From contig QLIY01000317.1 of assembly GCA_003260075.1 (NCBI GenBank), positions 1 to 64,000 on the forward strand: a stretch of DNA of 64,000 nucleotides. Reading direction: 5' to 3'. The notes below the pieces were generated by a model. That model was given only the letters and a program-made list of their open reading frames with translations, was not told the DNA's origin and did no database searches. The DNA comes from Phallusia mammillata (lineage: Eukaryota > Chordata > Ascidiacea > Phlebobranchia > Ascidiidae). The position numbers and the translations under genes are program-made. This document shows, piece by piece, positions 1 through 11,290 of this stretch (its first letter is position 1; the number at the start of each line of letters is the position of its first letter).

Positions 1-211
1 TTTTTGTCACAGGTGCCGTTGCTTAACAGTATGATACTCTTTGGTGGGGAGGCCATTACCAAACAAATTTCATTGACTTCAAATTAGTAAACTATAACTT
101 CATAAATCAATCAAGATATTTTAGGATTTTAACCATTATCAATACGCAGCACAACATATAGCCAGAAAGCACATTTCGACGCCACTACAAATTACTTGTC
201 GGTTTAATCAG

Positions 212-698
212 GTTTAGCAAAGTCCTGCGAGGTGGAGAGAACAAGGGCGAAAACGCTGAACTTCAAGTGGCAAAAGATTTGAAGTCTATACTTACTGACG
301 ACCGGCCTTGGTCGAAAAAGGAATGCTCAGTAAACGTAAGTGGAGAGACCAAAATAATGCACTAAAACCGCAAAGGTAAAGAGCGGTTGTCAAAATAAAT
401 TTACTAGAGGAAAAAAAATTCTGTGCGCAAAACAAAAAAATATTTTGTGATTGCAAAATAAAGACACTAGAACAACCTTAAAAACAAAAGTTCTGTCCGA
501 TGATTAAAGCGAAAAAAGCCTACTCACTCATTTTCTCTACAATATACTTGTCTGTTTTTTTAGATAATCGTCAACAAAAGTCTCAGCATCATTAGCGCCG
601 AGCAGTTCACGCAAGTTCATCGCCAGTTGCGAGCAAGGGTCGGAGCTGGCGCAGTGTTTAGGGTGTCGTACGCCCATCCCTGCCACTATGTTAACCAA

Positions 699-775
<77 letters not shown>

Positions 776-1250
776 CCATAGGGCTGGGATTAAGCTGCAA
801 GTGCTCGCGGTGGAAGATATACTCAGGGAAGCGATCAAAGATTGTCTCAAGTAAGTTGGCAAAAATCTGGTAATACAGACCAGTACGGCCGGTTACGTCG
901 CATTGAAGCCCACTACTACGACGAACGAAGTATTAAGTAAGAAAAGTGAAAAGGCTTTAGGTAACAAGAAAGGTAAAAACAGAGGAAAGAGTAAATAAAA
1001 ATACACGCCAATGCACTTATCTTTTTTGGTAAATCGGGTTGAGAGCACAAATCGGATGGGGTGTATCAATTTCGTTTTAATTTCATAGCGTTTATTTATC
1101 ATGGTAATTTCATCGTAACAATTTCATCGCAGCAATTACATCGTGACAACACAGCAAGTTTGTCCCTTGTGATTATATCTTTGTGGTAATTTTAACCGGA
1201 AAGACAAATTGACAGAGAGTATCAATTGACAACTCAAACTAAAAAAACCT

Positions 1251-1307
<57 letters not shown>

Positions 1308-4300
1308 TTCCTTTTACATTGTAAAAGTAAAATTGTAAAATTTACAACATCATATGTTAATGCTATCAGACGAAATCGGTTAATCAGGATAAAACGCAGT
1401 TGGAATCCCGACTAACCGGTTCGGGGCTTTTCACTAGCACGAAGTTCGTTCTTCATGTCCAACAACAACGTTTTGCCTTAACTACACCTTAGTATCGTAT
1501 AACGAGTCTAATCCATGTGCTAATAATTACGCGGCAACATAGCATCGAACTTAAATTAACCATACGAAATCTCACAAAAAAACAGCTTATGACTCGTATA
1601 ACTACGTATATTATCAATGTAATACATTTCNATCTCACAAAAAAACAGCTTATGACTCGTATAACTACGTATATTATCAATGTAATACATTTCCAGTGAC
1701 GTGCAAGGCCTTGCCTATTTGTCATTGCAAAAACTACGAAACGTATCAGTCACGTGCGACCAGACGACAATCAACGCAGCTCATTTTCTGCTACTGAATA
1801 GCTTTCAAGTAAATGCGACATCCCTGGCCGAACACGTGATCAAGGGTAACTACGAACGAGATCAGTATGTGCTTGGACTTCGACAGGAAATGCGGAAGGT
1901 GGATCAAATCAAGTTAATCAACTTAGAATGCCTTTGAAACTGCGTAACTGAGTGAAAATTTCTAAAGTCCTATACTAAATTAACCTCAAGACAAATCTTC
2001 TCAAAGTATAACTTTATCACGAGTCTATACCGTATATAAACTAGCAATAGCCTATACTGTACAATGGATCGAGTTAATTATATAAAAAACAAGTCCAAAA
2101 CAAGCTACACGTTAAGATTGAACACCTTCTAGAAACGTTTATGTACGTAAAATGCACAAATAACAAGACCCAGTTTGGCAACAATTTTTCAGCTTTTAAG
2201 AAGCAACAGCAAAACGAGATCACCGAAAGTGACCAGGAAAAATAAAGTCTCGTTTGATGCCAGTGAGGAAGATAAAAAAGACGAAATCATTACATCAGTC
2301 AGTCAAACTCCCAGCAACAAAATGTCGAGTAATGCCAGCATAAGTAAAAAGTTTTCATCGATTTTATCAACTTTGTTTCACAGGGGGGGGGGGCAAAAAG
2401 ACGAAATCATTACATCAGTCAGTCAAACTGCCAGCAACAAAATGTCGAGTAATGTCAGCATAAGTAAAAAGTTTTCATCGATTTTATCAACTTTGTTTCA
2501 CAGCGGTGCTGACATCTGGACCTACCGGTGCAACGACAAGTGAGGCTCTACATATGACCAAGTATTTGCTAAAGGCAAAGGAAACTAATAGACCGGAGAT
2601 TTGCCTCGATTTTCAAACGTATCTGCAACTGTACTTGGCCTGTGGAGGTTAATTCTTTATGTTCAGCTCCGAGATCAATTAAGTTACCTATTAATCCGGA
2701 TAATGGCTAAAGTTTTATTGCAAGTTTAATCCAAACCGTGTAGCCTACCATTAGTTAGAATAATATATCATTTATTTGCACATTCTGGTTCAAAACAAGA
2801 AATAAGATTGGAAAACTGGGTTTATCCATTATTGACTCAGATAACAAAAAAATGCCCGCTAGCTTTGCCTTTAAAGTTGATGGATCAACTTAAATACTTT
2901 GTCACTTATGTTAAGTGCTTTTCGAGAAAATAAAACGGACTATGTTTGCAGGAGTAACAAAAAATACAAAACCAAAGACCGTAGAAGGCAAGTGGACGAT
3001 CGAATGTAGCGTAAGTAACTCTACATCAATGCTGCGATTCTCTGGCTTAACGTACAAGGGAGGCTGCGATGGAGACAACTCAAATATCAACAGCCCTGAA
3101 CTGATAAAAGAAATCCAGGCTGCGTTGAAACAATACGGGGGTAAACCAAGAAAAACATGATCAAAATCTAAATAAACTGACACCACACACTTGGATATGA
3201 TAGGCTTTTGCGAATCATGGGTTATTTTTAGGCAAGCGTGAAATACACATGAATGTGGAAACGATAGTGGCATGTATCCCGGACAGAAACAACAGCGTCA
3301 GGCAGATCATCGCTTTAGCTGAAAAGCTTAACAAGGATTTGAGAGGAAAGACAACAGTGTCGGTGTGGTAAGTCAATAATACTGTATTGTTGTAAAACTC
3401 TAACTTGAAATGCCCTAGATGTGGAGGGATTTCGTCTCTTTTTGCATTGTAAAAACAAAGTTTTATGAAGTACTAAATTGGTTTACATCCCTAGTTGTAA
3501 TACTACAACCTAAAATACGTGGTTAGGTGTGCTGGAGTGGAAAACATGAACGTACCGACCCAACAAGCTATCAAGCGCATGTTTCAGTCGGACTCAAGTG
3601 GTCAAGTTGCCATAGAGAAACACCTGCGTGTTATGCATATCATTGACATATTAAACTTCATGGTAGGCGACATACTGGTAAGAAAAAGCTACTTATTGTA
3701 AAAACCCACATGTTTTGAAACCAAGAATATTTTTTCTAGACCATGTTTACACACTACCACATGGCAGCGCATGAGCGTGGCTTGTCGATAAAGATTCGAC
3801 CCGCGGAATTGACAACTGCTGTGCATTTGCTGCGTTCCGCTATACACGTTAGCAGCGATGAAAAGCCTTATTTAAAACATAGGTAAGTATAAAGAATATC
3901 TAGAACAGAGGTGGGCAACCTTTGTTACTGTGGGGCCAAATACAATAGCCAAAATTCGATCGCGGGCCGCACCTGTGTAAAACACAAGGTGATTTCACTT
4001 TGTTGCTTACCAAATATGCTTAACTACAAGTGGCATTCGCATTTGATGCTAGCCACATATTGCCAGGTCGCATAAAAATAGCATCGGGCGCATTAATCTG
4101 CTCAAAAATATATAACAGTTGCTGCACTCGTTTGCCAGGACATTTGAAATCCAAGGGTCTCTGTGGGCCGCACAATCTTTAATCAAGGGCCGCATTTGGC
4201 CCGCGGGCCGCAGGGTGCCCACCCCTGATCTAGAAGATGTCTTGACGTTGGACTGTTTGAAAATAAACCTAATACGTCCGAATTAAAAAGAGGTAACCTA

Positions 4301-4658
4301 GTTAACTGTAATAACAACGCAACCAAGGCGTAATAGCCATTATACATCACACTCAATTCACGTACAATTTAGACAACATTCATGTTAGCCTATATAGCTT
4401 AAAGGCATATCTTTCAAAATCCTGTACAGAAGGAAGTGAAGGTCCAGTTTAAGAAAGTAAAAAAACATGGTCTTTTAAGTATACCACTAGAAACACATGA
4501 AGACCCGATTTTTAAGCTAATTTGATTGCAGATTGGAAGACCACAACGCACACGAACGACTTCGTGATTCTTACCATCAAAACAAAAGCGCTCTGCTCGC
4601 CAAGAACCTGCAGCCAACCGCACAAGAACGGCATCCCAGTGACAATAAGCTTGTTTAA
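212..4658 (+). CDS. Unrecognised multi-exon protein gene, 5' end missing
   Basis: Ten coding exons can be joined with every splice phase agreeing: 212-335, 564-850 (contains the G-run 700-774), 1697-1898, 2193-2343 (second allele copy to 2463), 2504-2647, 2952-3140, 3232-3367, 3527-3677, 3740-3882 and 4532-4658, ending in TAA. The product is at least about 520 residues. It has no signal peptide or membrane helix that I can see, and it looks soluble and alpha-helical. One exon is rich in Ser, Lys and Asp and lies in a probable disordered linker. I do not recognise a domain family, and I assign no function. The start codon is not visible; the first exon seen begins in mid-codon after an AG acceptor. 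Phase agreement across nine junctions makes it a real gene. The two retained alleles of exon 4 differ at two amino acids (Pro/Ala and Ala/Val), so this part tolerates change. Confidence 0.8.
700..774. other. G-run (75) - probable gap placeholder inside an exon
   Basis: The run lies within exon 564-850 of the plus-strand gene. The reading frame is open on both sides (ending ...CHYVNQ, resuming VHRAGIKLQV), so real coding bases are probably missing. Confidence 0.75.
1251..1306. other. G-run (56) - probable gap placeholder
   Basis: This long plus-strand G run lies in an intron of the first gene. Its flanks are not duplicated. Confidence 0.7.
1569..1693. repeat. 62-bp exact duplication around a single N
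   Basis: Bases 1569-1630 and 1632-1693 are identical and are separated by N at 1631. This is a contig end overlap that was joined instead of merged. It lies just before the acceptor of exon 1697-1898. Confidence 0.9.
2275..2503. repeat. Allelic duplication around a G-run, within an exon
   Basis: Bases 2275-2382 and 2395-2502 are two copies of one exon 3' half plus the micro-intron, separated by 11 G (2383-2393). They differ at two positions. Only one copy belongs in the gene. Confidence 0.88.
2344..2383 (+). other. 40-bp micro-intron in the unrecognised gene
   Basis: Reading through this stretch gives a frame that soon stops. Removing 40 bases from GTAAAA to a pyrimidine-rich ...TTTCACAG restores an open frame into the next exon (2504-2647) with correct phase (1 to 2). 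The same intron in the second allele copy is 2464-2503. Very short introns are common in tunicates. The acceptor tract is good and the donor is acceptable. Confidence 0.6.
3906..4227. mobile_element. Non-autonomous hAT-type DNA transposon with 8-bp TSD
   Basis: The element is 322 bp and ends in inverted repeats: CAGAGGTGGGCA on the left and TGCCCACCCCTG on the right. It is flanked by a perfect 8-bp target site duplication, ATCTAGAA, at 3898-3905 and 4228-4235. CAGGGGTGGGCA-type ends with 8-bp duplications are characteristic of hAT elements. The interior is rich in GGCCGC and GGGCCGCA motifs, typical of such short hAT derivatives. There is no transposase reading frame, so it would depend on an enzyme supplied elsewhere. 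It lies wholly in the last intron of the plus-strand gene (3883-4531), and the perfect duplication suggests a recent insertion. Confidence 0.9.
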
Positions 4659-4744
4659 ACACATTTCATCAATCAGAAGAATAACCTTAACGCTGTCCGC
4701 GAAAGTAATGTTTTTTTGTTGCATAACCATTTTGATCAAATATA

Positions 4745-4795
4745 CGTGATCAAATATAAATGTAAAATGTCTTCGGCGTGATCAAATATAAATGT
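4745..4795. repeat. 19-bp direct repeat at the convergent gene ends
   Basis: The 19-base word starting CGTGATCAAATATAAATG occurs at 4745-4763 and again at 4777-4795, exactly 32 bp apart. The second copy contains the stop codon of the minus-strand HMMR homologue (4782-4784), and the first lies just past it. It also falls about 90 bp beyond the stop of the plus-strand gene, so both 3' UTRs may include it. It could be a small tandem duplication with no function. Confidence 0.75.
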
Positions 4796-7700
4796 TGTCT
4801 ATATGATTCTGTCTGTAAAAATGGAAGATATAATATAACTGAATGTACCTGGAATGTTCTTCTGTCTTTTCGCTTAAGTCCTGTCGGAGAGATTCTACGA
4901 TAGAGTTGGCTTCTTTCAGCTTGTCCACATAAGACAACAACTCCGATTTCATATGGCTGTAAAATACCATTGGTTGTGAAGATGTATAAAAATACAGAAA
5001 TAAAATAGCTCTTTTGCGGACAACCCACGTTTGTTTTGCTTCACATTCTTCGTGGTTCGATTTGAAGCTTTGAAATTCTTGAAGTAATTTGTCTTTTTTC
5101 TTTTCGACAGATTTTCTGAAAGGGAAGGTTGAAATGATGTTTTCTTGCCAAGACGTTATTTCCTAACCGAATGGTAAAATTTTACGAATTTGAATGCCTG
5201 ATACTTACAATTAAAGAAATATTTGTACAGTGCTAGGTATATACTAACTTTTCAACAACGTGGTTCACAACTACATCCGAAAGTTTTGTGATTTTCGTGT
5301 TGGCATTCTCTACTCTCTCGACTTGTGTATCGAGTGCATCGTTGACGTTCTGTTAAGAAATTTAAAATGCCAATAATTTTACTTTTTACTCATTGACTTT
5401 AGACTGATTTGTATGAAACCAATTTATGTGTCAAGGCGTGCTAAATCTTACAAGCGTTGAGAATTATTGTTACCTTTAATTTATTCTCGTAATCGCTTAT
5501 AATTGTGGCAAGTGCGGCATTTAAAGTCTCGGCGAACTTCGATTCGTACGATTTTAGTTTGGCATCCGAACAATGCAAATCATCTTGTAATCTCGCGTTA
5601 TCAGCTCGCAACTTGTCCGTCACACCTGAAAACGTGAAGTAATTACCAGATAATTTTAAGTACAAGTAAAATTGTAGTGAAAGTTGATGTTATACCTTGA
5701 AGTGCACTGATTTGTTGGCCTACGTCATCACTGTGCTTCTCAATGTCCTGATTTAGTTCCTCTAAAAAACAATTTATACGAAATATTACTTACAACACTG
5801 CTGTTTTTGTTTTCTTTTGCAAAAACAGCGGAAATTGGATCCGTGTTTAAAGCTTGTGACAGCAATGGGTTTCACATTGTTTTTCTTTGTGGTAATTTTG
5901 TGGTGGTACTAAATACCACATGATACCGCATCTTGCAAGATTCGAGTGGGGGTGAGGGTTTGTAATTAAAATACCACTATGTGACTACAATTTGGTCTCA
6001 TTTACCTTTGTTGGGACTGATATTCTTACATTCCATAAACCATGCATCAAATGGTAACGTCCGGTATTTAGAACCACTCCGAATTTTGTACTCACCCAAA
6101 ACAGAGTTTGCCTGCTGCAAAGCTGCTATCCTTGCTTTTGACGCTGTTACATCAGTTTCAAGACTTTGCATTCTGATGCGGTCTCTTTCCAGTTGCTGGA
6201 ACAGTTCAAAACATAAATGAATGTAAAAACTATATTTTTAGTTAGGAAACATATCATAACCAAACCAGACACAAACCAAACTAAGAATCGCTTTGCTATT
6301 CATCGCAGTTCTACACTGTTGCATCATATGCATACACCATCATCCATAATTGACATTTTGATATGCACATGTATTCGTTATGTCCATGCAACTGCCTATA
6401 TCCTATCCTAGCATCAATATGGCATGGTTGTTTGATAAAAAAACTATGCCAACAGGACAGCATGCAATTGCTAAGTTAACCATTACCCTTTCGAAACTGT
6501 TGGATAATGAGCCCTTATTAGCATGTTTTAACATCAAGCAGCATTAACCATCAAAATTATACAAAGCGTTGGTCTCACTTGGCCAATGTTTAACATAAGC
6601 ATATAGAGTGGCAACTGCTAATAGTTAATATTATGCCACTAATGTACTACCCAAAAAAATGCCATAATCCAATAAACATTTTAGGATAAAAACCTGAGTC
6701 AGAGTAGAATTTTTCCCTCTGAAGGAAACCCATAATTTTGTTGCAAAAAACTGTTGCAAAGATATGTATTTACCTGCTTATATGTTGTTAGCTGAGATTT
6801 GGAACGCTTTAAATCTAGTTCCAGGTCATTATTTCTCTTCTCCTTCAACTCCTGTGACAGATTTATGTTTTGGTATTGTATATGCCATGTTTGTGACTTT
6901 GCGCTTCAAAATGTGCATGTTACAAAGTACAAACCTTGGTCATCAGAAAATCATTCTTCTTTTGCAGAGCAGCAATGTTTTTTTCAGCAACTTTTATTTC
7001 GCTTCCAAGTGAAAGTTTGTCTTTTGATAGTGAAGTGACTCTGCCCTCCAATCTTGCTACTTCTTGACGACTGATTTTTAAATCTTTTTCACGGTCACTG
7101 CATTGTTGCAAAAGCTGTCGAATCTAAAGAAACACCACAACTGTGTTGTTTATGTATAGTAAACAAATCAATATGGTACTGCAGCTAAAAAAATATGGCA
7201 TATAAGTTTGCTACAGTTTATATACATGTGTCAGTCACTTATAAACGAGATGCATGTGTATAAAATGGACAGAGCAAAACATAAATGTGTGCCAGCACAT
7301 CAGTGTGAAAGTTGGCATACAAAAGTTCACCTCTTTTTCATAAGCTTGTTTTTCCTTGTTTACACCTTTTGGGGATGCTTTGATAGTGGTTGCTTTAGAT
7401 TCTCTCTTGCTATTCTGTAACAAATCATGCAACAGAGCATTGGATTAACCACTGTTTCTGCATAATTGAACTTTTTTTACATTTTCCTAAAAAATGAATC
7501 TTGATATCAAACATATTGACAAAGACACCCCTAACATTCTAATTTGTTGGTAAGAAATCATGATGGTAACAAGGTAAAGTTACATTGAGTGATGCAGGCC
7601 CATTGAAATTGAGTTTCTTCTTTGATGAGGTGATACTTTCTGGGGCCACAAACACATCAGAATTCCCATCCGTTGATGTTGTTGATTCCGGTTTAAATCT

Positions 7701-8245
7701 ATCAGTGTAGTTTTCAAACTTTAGCACTCCAAATGTTTTTTCCTTCTCAGAAAGTGAATATTGACCAGGGGCTGGACCGGAACCTAAAATATACACAAGC
7801 AATTGAAGGTTCATTTAGACACAAGAAATTGTAGAACATAGGATTAGTTGTAGTCAAAAAAGTATTTAGTGGTGAATCAAAAATCACTTAACAAATATAA
7901 TATATATATATATATATATACATAGGTTTAAACAGGGCTTGACAAAACCAATGCAATTTGTCGATTAAAATATTTTAAAATATGAAAATATTTTAAAATA
8001 CGATTGCAACAGCAATTTGATCCTTTAAAAGGCCGTGAGGACTATGATGCCAGGTTTAAAACAAGTGATGCCATGAAACGGGAATCTGAACACAGGGTAC
8101 TCATTTAATGCTGCTCACAGTGGTCATCAATGTGATCAGGAAAATTGTGTATATGTTGAAAACCTCTAAAATTGAAGGAATAATTTTAATCACCCTTACC
8201 TGCATTATCATTGAATCTTTTAATAGCAGCTTTTGGAAAAGACAT
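4782..8245 (-). CDS. HMMR: HMMR (RHAMM) homologue, coiled-coil spindle/centrosome protein
   Basis: Twelve exons join with consistent phases to 413 codons. From the 5' end they are 8245-8200, 7783-7584, 7414-7331, 7123-6935, 6851-6774, 6195-6096, 5761-5696, 5625-5474, 5349-5249, 5115-5029, 4956-4849 and 4812-4782. The N terminus MSFPKAAIKRFNDNAG, followed by GPAPGQY, closely matches the conserved start of vertebrate HMMR (SFPKAPLKRFN, then PSPGAY). The rest is nearly continuous coiled coil rich in Glu, Lys, Gln and Leu. HMMR binds microtubules and acts at centrosomes and spindle poles; vertebrate forms also bind hyaluronan. At 413 residues it is much shorter than human HMMR (about 724). I do not see the basic C-terminal leucine-zipper region that targets the centrosome and binds hyaluronan, so the 3' end may be truncated or an exon missed. 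The last exon (31 bp) is the weakest call. Confidence 0.88.
7901..7920. repeat. (TA)10 microsatellite
   Basis: Ten perfect TA units lie in the first intron of the HMMR homologue, between exons 8200-8245 and 7584-7783. Confidence 0.95.
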
Positions 8246-8280
8246 TGTAAAACCAAATGTCAGCAGTTTTAAAATATGAT

Positions 8281-8283
8281 GCT
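8281..8283 (-). promoter_or_regulatory. 3' splice acceptor 36 nt upstream of the HMMR start codon
   Basis: On the minus strand, CCTATTTTGCAG ends at 8282, so the mature message would begin at 8281, 36 nt before the ATG at 8245. A strong acceptor this close to the start codon fits either a noncoding first exon or spliced-leader trans-splicing, which is widespread in tunicates. The sequence alone does not separate the two. Confidence 0.4.
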
Positions 8284-9776
8284 GCAAAATAGGTTTCGGT
8301 TCTATATGGTTAACATGCTTGACTGGATGATGCAATCAAAGAATTTAATCAAACTAAAGCATTAATAATCGATATGCTTATGTTAGGTTGGTCAACATTC
8401 TTTGTAAAATAATCTGGCCCCAACCCATGTTTTTGTTCGAACCCTAATAACCCTTTACTTGTTTTTCTTTTTTGCTGAACTAAACTCCTGCTTCCATTGA
8501 TTCAGCATTTCAGTATCTTACAAATTTAATTCATACGCTGTATATAGTGTATACAAACTATATACAATGTATAGAAACTAGGCGTCTTGTACCAACGCGA
8601 CCAGGGCAAACCGCAGAAAAAGGGTTCCAGCAAACACACAAAACATCGCATATATTTTGTTAAAAAACAGGTAAAAAGGTGAAATTTCACACCTGTACAG
8701 CTGTACTAAGTCGAGCATGCAGAATGGTGGGGGTAAGTGATAAAAAACACTATAATTTAATCTCAGATACCCCTTATGGTCTTAATATTCTTGAGGGTGG
8801 TTTGCGTATTCCTGAAACTGCGTAGTTTGCGTAGATTGTGTATTTTAGAGTAGCCCTCTTGTAAATACTTCCTTAGCCAAAATGCAATTTACTCGTTAAA
8901 TGCGTCAATGTAAATCATTTACATGCAAAGTCATAGCACGTCTTATGACACTAATGGAAAAAGTGTATACTATCCAAGACAAAAAATCGACCTATAAAGT
9001 CTAATCAAAAACTTAAAATCCAAAAGTCCAAACTTAAAACTCTAAAGCTATACTAGTTTCATTCATTGCTGACTGCAACAGCTTCTCAGTTGCATGAATC
9101 GGCATTTTAACGTCATGGCAAATTTGAATAATAGAGTGCAGTCGTACAAAATCTTTTAAGACAACATTTGTAAGCAAAAAACAGTAAAAAAAACGCTAGT
9201 GTAATAAAGAGTCTCAATCGGCAACCGCAACAAACGAATTATATTTTTGAAGAATTCCCGCTAAACGTGAAAACTTGTTTTTCGAATCAGTGTGAAACTA
9301 TAATTTTTTTTTCGGGGAGTGGTTGACAAAAATGTCCAACAAATGTCACATTTAATTTTTGTTTCAATTTAAATAGTTCAGTAGCATGCATAACTTCGCA
9401 TACAAAAATAGACTTTTCAATTGTATTTCTATGCTGCTGTTATAATACTACGCTACTTATTGTGGTTTTGGTCCATGTTTTAAGTAGGTTGAGTTTGTTT
9501 CGCTTGGTGAAAGAACACATAGCTACACAACGGCTGGGCAACGTTAAAACGTTAAAATTGTTAGATCAGTACCAATCGCGCTGTAGCTCCACTGTAATAC
9601 GAAGCGTTGTATGGTGGGAGTTAACCAGAGATTTAAATCCATCTAAATTTCTAAAGATTTGAGCCTCACTTTCACTTTCACCTATATAATATAAAAATGC
9701 TCTGTCTCACAACCAGGTAAGCAAATACACATCGCCATACTTCTAATTTTGGACAAACCAAAACGTTTCTTTCAGG
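8284..9776. other. Intergenic region between teneurin 3' end and HMMR start
   Basis: This is AT-rich DNA with no reading frame I can support. It should contain the HMMR promoter. A 66-codon plus-strand frame at 9462-9662 has no recognisable features or splice context, and I do not call it a gene. Clustered TATA-like words occur around 8540-8575, but I cannot assign them to a promoter. Confidence 0.5.
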
Positions 9777-9782
9777 TTTATT
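9777..9782 (-). promoter_or_regulatory. Candidate teneurin polyadenylation signal (AATAAA)
   Basis: The minus strand reads AATAAA here, 583 bases past the teneurin stop codon. It would give a 3' UTR of about 0.6 kb (9777-10364). The motif is short and other signals are possible. Confidence 0.45.
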
Positions 9783-10364
9783 GGCAAGGTGTCTGCCAGC
9801 ACACATGCAAAAAGAAGTACAAGGCGAAACATATATGATTATCTAAAGCAAAAAGCAAGTCTCCGTTCACTTGCCAACGGAACAACGAGGCGCGAGTTTC
9901 CCGCCAAACAAAATGCAACCTGCACCGATACCGACGATCACGAGGTGCTTTGAAAATGCGAAAAAATGCAATTAAATAAACAGAAAATTCGTGCGAATCA
10001 CAGTGGCACAAAAATCGGTAAAAACACGTCAGAGAATCGGCAAAAACAAATCAGTTACGTCAGCAAAACAACTGCGGAGCTATGGCAACGAGCTTAAACA
10101 GTACGAGGAAGAAAAATAAACAAAAAACAGCGCGGTCAGCGTTTAGCAGCTGAGGCACCCTCACAGTGGAGAACACAGAGGGCGTCGTCCTACTTCTGTG
10201 AGCGGCGAGTTTGGCCGGTAAATATATAGGCACTTAATCGTTCAAAATTTTGTTTTGGAAACTACAACAATACAAGTGGAAGTAATTGTGTTTTCATTCC
10301 ACGTTGAAACGAACTAAACTTTGCATGTGTTTGCAATAGGCGCGGGTATGAGAAAAAGCTGCGG

Positions 10365-11290
10365 TTATGTCCTTCTCCTTCTTACAAATTTAACATTCCT
10401 TCCGGAATCTGCAAGTTCAGGATAAAGGTCCGCATCGAACGCAAATTCGACCGTCCACGTGGAAAGGGAACCACGCGAGAGAATCTCCTGTCTCTGTCTC
10501 TCATTCCACATTGTTTTTAGACCTTGTTTGATCTTAGCCTTTTCACGTGACCACGCATCCACCTCTGCCCTTCGTAACGCTTCACTTGCCACGCGATCAC
10601 GCTCCACTTCTTCCGAGGAGTAGTCACTGTGACGTGATGACGTGCCGGAATTGACGTAAAGAATTGTTATGACCGCATAACCGGTTTCAACGCGGATTTG
10701 TTTTTGATTCGTCGAGACCACGATTGGAGCATCACTACCACCAGGTGTCGCAGCAGTGCTACCACGACGTTGGGGATTTCCACCGTCAAGAATTCGGTCG
10801 TGGCCCGAAACAAGCCGTAGAGTTTGCTTGTCTTTTTCGAAAGAGTCAGGCGACTTGGCGAGGAAGACATTCGGTTTCCCTTCCAAGGTCAAGCTCATGG
10901 CAGCCGATGCTGAGTCAGCGTCTTTACCGAATATGACGTCAGCACCCTTAATGATGCCACTAAGACGCTTTACGTCATCGGTCGCCGAGTTAAGAACTTG
11001 TGTAGCGATGCTACCACGGTCCACAATAAGCACGAGGCCTTGTGCAAACAGGGTTCCATCTGAAACAAACAAATTTTAATGTTGAGAACAGCCCTATACA
11101 AATAGTGTTTCTTAAACAACGTAAACCATTATAACACTGATAATACGTATATAATTCATCACATACCTGGAATTACATCTTTTTCGTTTTGCATTTGACG
11201 AGTGGGCACAAGTACTGAAGGTGTAACTGTCTGGAGACTCATGTATGCCCTCAAGTGTTGAGAAAGCTGGCACTCAACGCTTGACTTGTC
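10365..11290 (-). CDS. TENM: Teneurin C-terminal exons: ABD, Tox-GHH region and TCAP-like tail
   Basis: Two exons, 11290-11167 and 11059-10365 (TAG-type stop region at 10365-10367). The first begins DKSSVECQLSQHLRAY and matches the vertebrate segment around IQCELQKQLRNF. The second carries a long helical stretch with VDAWSREKAKIKQG, like the vertebrate AWxREQxRxxEGEEG helix, then NERQRQEILSRG and LYPELADSGRNVKF. These align with the teneurin C-terminal associated peptide, whose vertebrate form contains LSTGRVQGY and YxELADSxxNIxF. In vertebrates this region is the antibiotic-resistance-toxin-like module that protrudes from the YD barrel and can be released as TCAP. Here the tail ends VRRRRT, without the vertebrate Gly-Arg-Arg or Gly-Lys-Arg amidation ending. 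A Ser/Gly/Thr-rich insert lies near the middle of the last exon. Confidence 0.93.

Noticed and set aside
537..800. Minus-strand poly-proline frame (also 28860-29118, 32236-32487, 42107-42289, 57584-57793)
   Set aside because: The proline run is the reverse complement of a G-run placeholder. No real bases support it.
4431..4523. Coding-looking plus-strand frame (KEVKVQFKKVKKHG) in the last intron of the first gene
   Set aside because: Adding it after exon 3740-3882 gives a stop within three codons in the required phase.
5800..5829. Perfect 10-bp hairpin in an HMMR intron
   Set aside because: The stem is AT-rich (GCTGTTTTTG) with a short loop. It is too small to be a MITE or a miRNA precursor.
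9462..9662. 66-codon plus-strand frame between HMMR and teneurin
   Set aside because: It has a TTG/GTG-type start only, no homology and no support for a plus-strand transcript.
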